NCBI GenBank assembly: GCA_964348615.1
Contig: CAYGDE010000037.1
Span: 1-6,154, forward strand
Source: DATIHT01 sp964348615
GTDB lineage: Bacteria > Patescibacteriota > Microgenomatia > Curtissbacterales > GWA2-41-24
Direction of reading: 5' to 3'
Length of the DNA stretch: 6,154 nt
Shown here: piece after piece, positions 4,637 through 6,154 of the stretch
How positions within the stretch are numbered: the first letter of the stretch is position 1
Layout of the letters: each line of letters begins with the position of its first letter
The notes under the pieces: model-generated
The model's database searches: none
The model's input: the letters and a program-made list of their open reading frames with translations, nothing else
What the model was told of the DNA's origin: nothing
Translations under genes and position numbers: made by a program

Positions 4637-5902
4637 GTGAATCAATCTTCGTATCGTCAACAGAAACTTCTAATTTACTTTGTTACTATTTTTGTTTTAG
4701 TAGTTGGATATTTTTTAAGGTGGCAATGGCAAGATAAGCCTTTTGAAGTGCCCAAAAACGGATCAATTAGCTTAGTTGCTACGATAAAGTCTGAACCTAA
4801 AATTTCCCACGACAGACAGGTTTTGCAAATTGGTGACGCGAAGGTCTATACAAATCTTTTCCCAAAATATTCTGTTGGTGATAAGTTGAAAATTGAAGGC
4901 AAAGTAGACGATTTGGGTCGGATATTTAACCCAAAGGTTGAGAAAATAGGACAGGTATCAAGTATAAAGTATTATCTATCAAGTATAAGGAATAGAATTT
5001 CTTCTAACATTCAATCATTATTGCCGAGCCGGGAAGCGACTTTGGTGGTTGGAAGCGTTTTGGGTGTAGATAATATAAGCCAGGAATTCAGGGAACAACT
5101 GGTAAATACCGGTACGATCCATGTTGTTGTCGTTTCCGGCCAAAATTTGGCACTTGTTGCCGGGATGTTTTTGGCCATGGCAAGTGTCTTGGGTAGGCGA
5201 AAGAGTTTGGTACTAGCTACATTGGCAGTTTTCCTATATGCAATGTTGACTGGTTTTGCGCCACCAGTTGTTCGTGCATCTTTGATGGTTCTTTTAACGA
5301 CAATGGCGGTTTTTTTGGGGAGGGAAACTTCTGGGGTATGGAGTTTGTTTCTTGCCGCTTTGATTATTTTATTTGTTTGGCCAAGCGCGATTTTTGAAAT
5401 TTCTTTCCAACTTACGTTCGCAGCGACTTCAGGAATTTTGACTATGGGGCAATTTCTTAGCAAAACATTTGGACGAGTGACAAATTTTATGGGTCCTGTC
5501 AACAGTTTCCCTCCCGCCAGTGCTTTCTCGAATCAGAAATCGATTGGTAATCAAGTTAACAATGTCGAGTTGCGCGCTGTCGGGAGCCTTTCCTCTGTTG
5601 CCACCCATAAAATTCCCATGATTCTTGGAGGGTTCTTTGTCGATAATGCCGCAATTGCCATTTCTGCATATACATTTACCGCCCCGATTATCTTTTGGCA
5701 TTTTGGAAGGTTAACTTTGGTTGCGCCACTGGTTAACGTTTTGGTTGCAGAAGCTGTTTTCCCAATTATGGTTTTTGGGTTTTTAACAGCTGCGGCAAGC
5801 TTGGTTTTTATGCCCTTGGCCCAGGTTTTTGCCTGGTTTGCCTATGTGCCAGCTTTGTACTTTACAAGTGTAGTAAGTTTATTTGCAGAATATGGATTCT
5901 AA
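4637..5902 (+). CDS. comEC: ComEC/Rec2-type DNA uptake channel, membrane part only
   Basis: Polytopic inner-membrane protein thought to form the channel for single-stranded DNA during natural transformation. The N-terminus has a membrane segment at about 12-29, then an OB-like extracellular region (about 42-106, DUF4131 type). The Competence domain runs from about 133 to the end. Typical stretches are IHVVVVSGQNLALVAG (161-176), GFAPPVVRASLM (206-217), ISFQLTFAATSG (255-266) and FWHFGRLTLVAPLVN (353-367). At 421 residues it lacks the C-terminal metallo-beta-lactamase domain, which is encoded by the next, overlapping gene. Two sequence oddities lie inside: a heptamer-repeat segment (about 107-119) and a 44-residue polar insertion (283-326) encoded by a palindrome. 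The GTG start is constrained by an in-frame TAG at 4628. There is no Shine-Dalgarno sequence. Confidence 0.93.
   Translation: MNQSSYRQQKLLIYFVTIFVLVVGYFLRWQWQDKPFEVPKNGSISLVATIKSEPKISHDRQVLQIGDAKVYTNLFPKYSVGDKLKIEGKVDDLGRIFNPKVEKIGQVSSIKYYLSSIRNRISSNIQSLLPSREATLVVGSVLGVDNISQEFREQLVNTGTIHVVVVSGQNLALVAGMFLAMASVLGRRKSLVLATLAVFLYAMLTGFAPPVVRASLMVLLTTMAVFLGRETSGVWSLFLAALIILFVWPSAIFEISFQLTFAATSGILTMGQFLSKTFGRVTNFMGPVNSFPPASAFSNQKSIGNQVNNVELRAVGSLSSVATHKIPMILGGFFVDNAAIAISAYTFTAPIIFWHFGRLTLVAPLVNVLVAEAVFPIMVFGFLTAAASLVFMPLAQVFAWFAYVPALYFTSVVSLFAEYGF
4956..4990 (+). repeat. In-frame 7-bp tandem repeat in comEC, 5 units
   Basis: Heptamers TATCAAG, TATAAAG, TATTATC, TATCAAG, TATAAGG occupy 35 bp. They include a perfect 12-bp direct repeat TATCAAGTATAA (4956-4967 and 4977-4988) offset by 21 bp, three units. 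Translation gives the segment VSSIKYYLSSIR, in which SSI recurs at 7-residue spacing, in the linker between the OB-like region and the Competence domain. It equals the leuS tract in unit length and copy number. Confidence 0.65.
5483..5614. repeat. 132-bp imperfect palindromic element inserted in frame in comEC
   Basis: Outer arms AATTTTATGGGT (5483-5494) and ACCCATAAAATT (5603-5614) are perfect 12-bp inverted repeats. Further inside, CAACAG (5500-5505) pairs with CTGTTG (5595-5600). CTCCCGCCAGTGC (5511-5523) pairs with GCGCTGTCGGGAG (5574-5586) at 11 of 13 positions, one mismatch being a G-U wobble in RNA. CTCGA (5527-5531) pairs with TCGAG (5565-5569). About 36 nt per arm thus fold into one long hairpin with small internal loops around a 33-nt centre. 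The element is exactly 44 codons and adds polar residues N283-I326 to ComEC. Without it the flanks would join as GRVT-PMILGGFFVDN, which reads like an ordinary ComEC loop. It looks like a small non-autonomous palindromic element; mobility is inferred. Confidence 0.75.
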
Positions 5903-6154
5903 GACTAAGTTTCTTCTAACAACCGCTTTCATTTTTGTTGTCCTTGGCTTTTTGTTTATTTTCCAAAGCAAAAATACTGGAAATCTACGGCTTATTTTTT
6001 GCGATGTGGGGCAGGGTGACGGGATTTTGATTATTTCACCTTCTGGTAGGCAAGCGGTTGTAGACGGCGGGCCGGGAAACAAAATGGTGGATTGTTTGGG
6101 AAAGTATATGCCGTTTTCAGATAGAACTGTGGAATTGATGGTTTCTACACACCC
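5892..6154 (+). CDS. ComEC-type metallo-beta-lactamase-fold protein, N-terminal part (cut by window end)
   Basis: The first 87 residues are visible. One membrane segment at about 7-24 (FLLTTAFIFVVLGFLFIF) is followed by LRLIFCDVGQGDGILI (32-47). DVGQGD is the hallmark start of the metallo-beta-lactamase domain found at the ComEC C-terminus. VVDGGPG (57-63) and the beginning of the histidine metal motif, STHP, follow at the very end of the window. The ATG overlaps the last 11 bp of comEC in the +1 frame, which suggests translational coupling. No Shine-Dalgarno sequence lies in front. In most bacteria this domain is fused to the channel part; here it appears as a separate membrane-anchored protein, probably a nuclease-like partner of the channel. 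The metal-binding HxHxDH motif is beyond the window, so catalytic competence cannot be judged. Confidence 0.9.
   Translation, partial: MDSKTKFLLTTAFIFVVLGFLFIFQSKNTGNLRLIFCDVGQGDGILIISPSGRQAVVDGGPGNKMVDCLGKYMPFSDRTVELMVSTH

Noticed and set aside
5011..5701. Minus-strand frames opposite comEC, one crossing the palindrome
   Set aside because: The plus-strand frame carries the ComEC motifs. A palindrome keeps both strands open by symmetry, so the antisense frame is not evidence of a gene such as a transposase.

Overview
The window reads as chromosomal DNA of an uncultivated, reduced-genome bacterium. It most resembles Patescibacteria (Candidate Phyla Radiation), possibly the Microgenomates side; this rests on protein style and gene organisation, not on a marker search. 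Base composition is AT-rich, TGA acts as a stop (leuS ends in TGA, and no TGA needs to be read through), genes are tightly spaced, and no start codon has a recognisable Shine-Dalgarno sequence. The best promoter-like sites lie only 6 to 17 nt from the start codons, which suggests leaderless or nearly leaderless mRNAs.

Layout: 1-370 is AT-rich and gene-free, ending in a good promoter. 371-2866 is leuS (leucyl-tRNA synthetase, complete). It converges on a 159-residue gene of unknown function on the minus strand (2881-3360), which has its own promoter. From 3451 onward all genes are on the plus strand: a small HExxH metallopeptidase with a SprT-like look, comEA (DNA-binding competence protein), comEC (membrane channel part only), and the start of a separate metallo-beta-lactamase-fold gene that overlaps comEC by 11 bp and runs off the window end.

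Working together: ComEA would hold incoming DNA at the outer face of the cytoplasmic membrane. The ComEC membrane protein would form the channel for single-stranded DNA. The metallo-beta-lactamase protein corresponds to the domain normally fused to the ComEC C-terminus, so the channel protein appears to be encoded as two polypeptides. The role of the metallopeptidase in this cluster is unknown.

The most unusual content is repetitive. Five short tandem-repeat tracts with 7-bp or 9-bp periods lie in this 6 kb, two of them in frame inside leuS and comEC and three filling the spacers of the competence cluster. Separately, a 132-bp imperfect palindrome (exactly 44 codons) sits in frame inside comEC. 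It looks like a protein-tolerated palindromic element, comparable in style to the Rickettsia palindromic elements.
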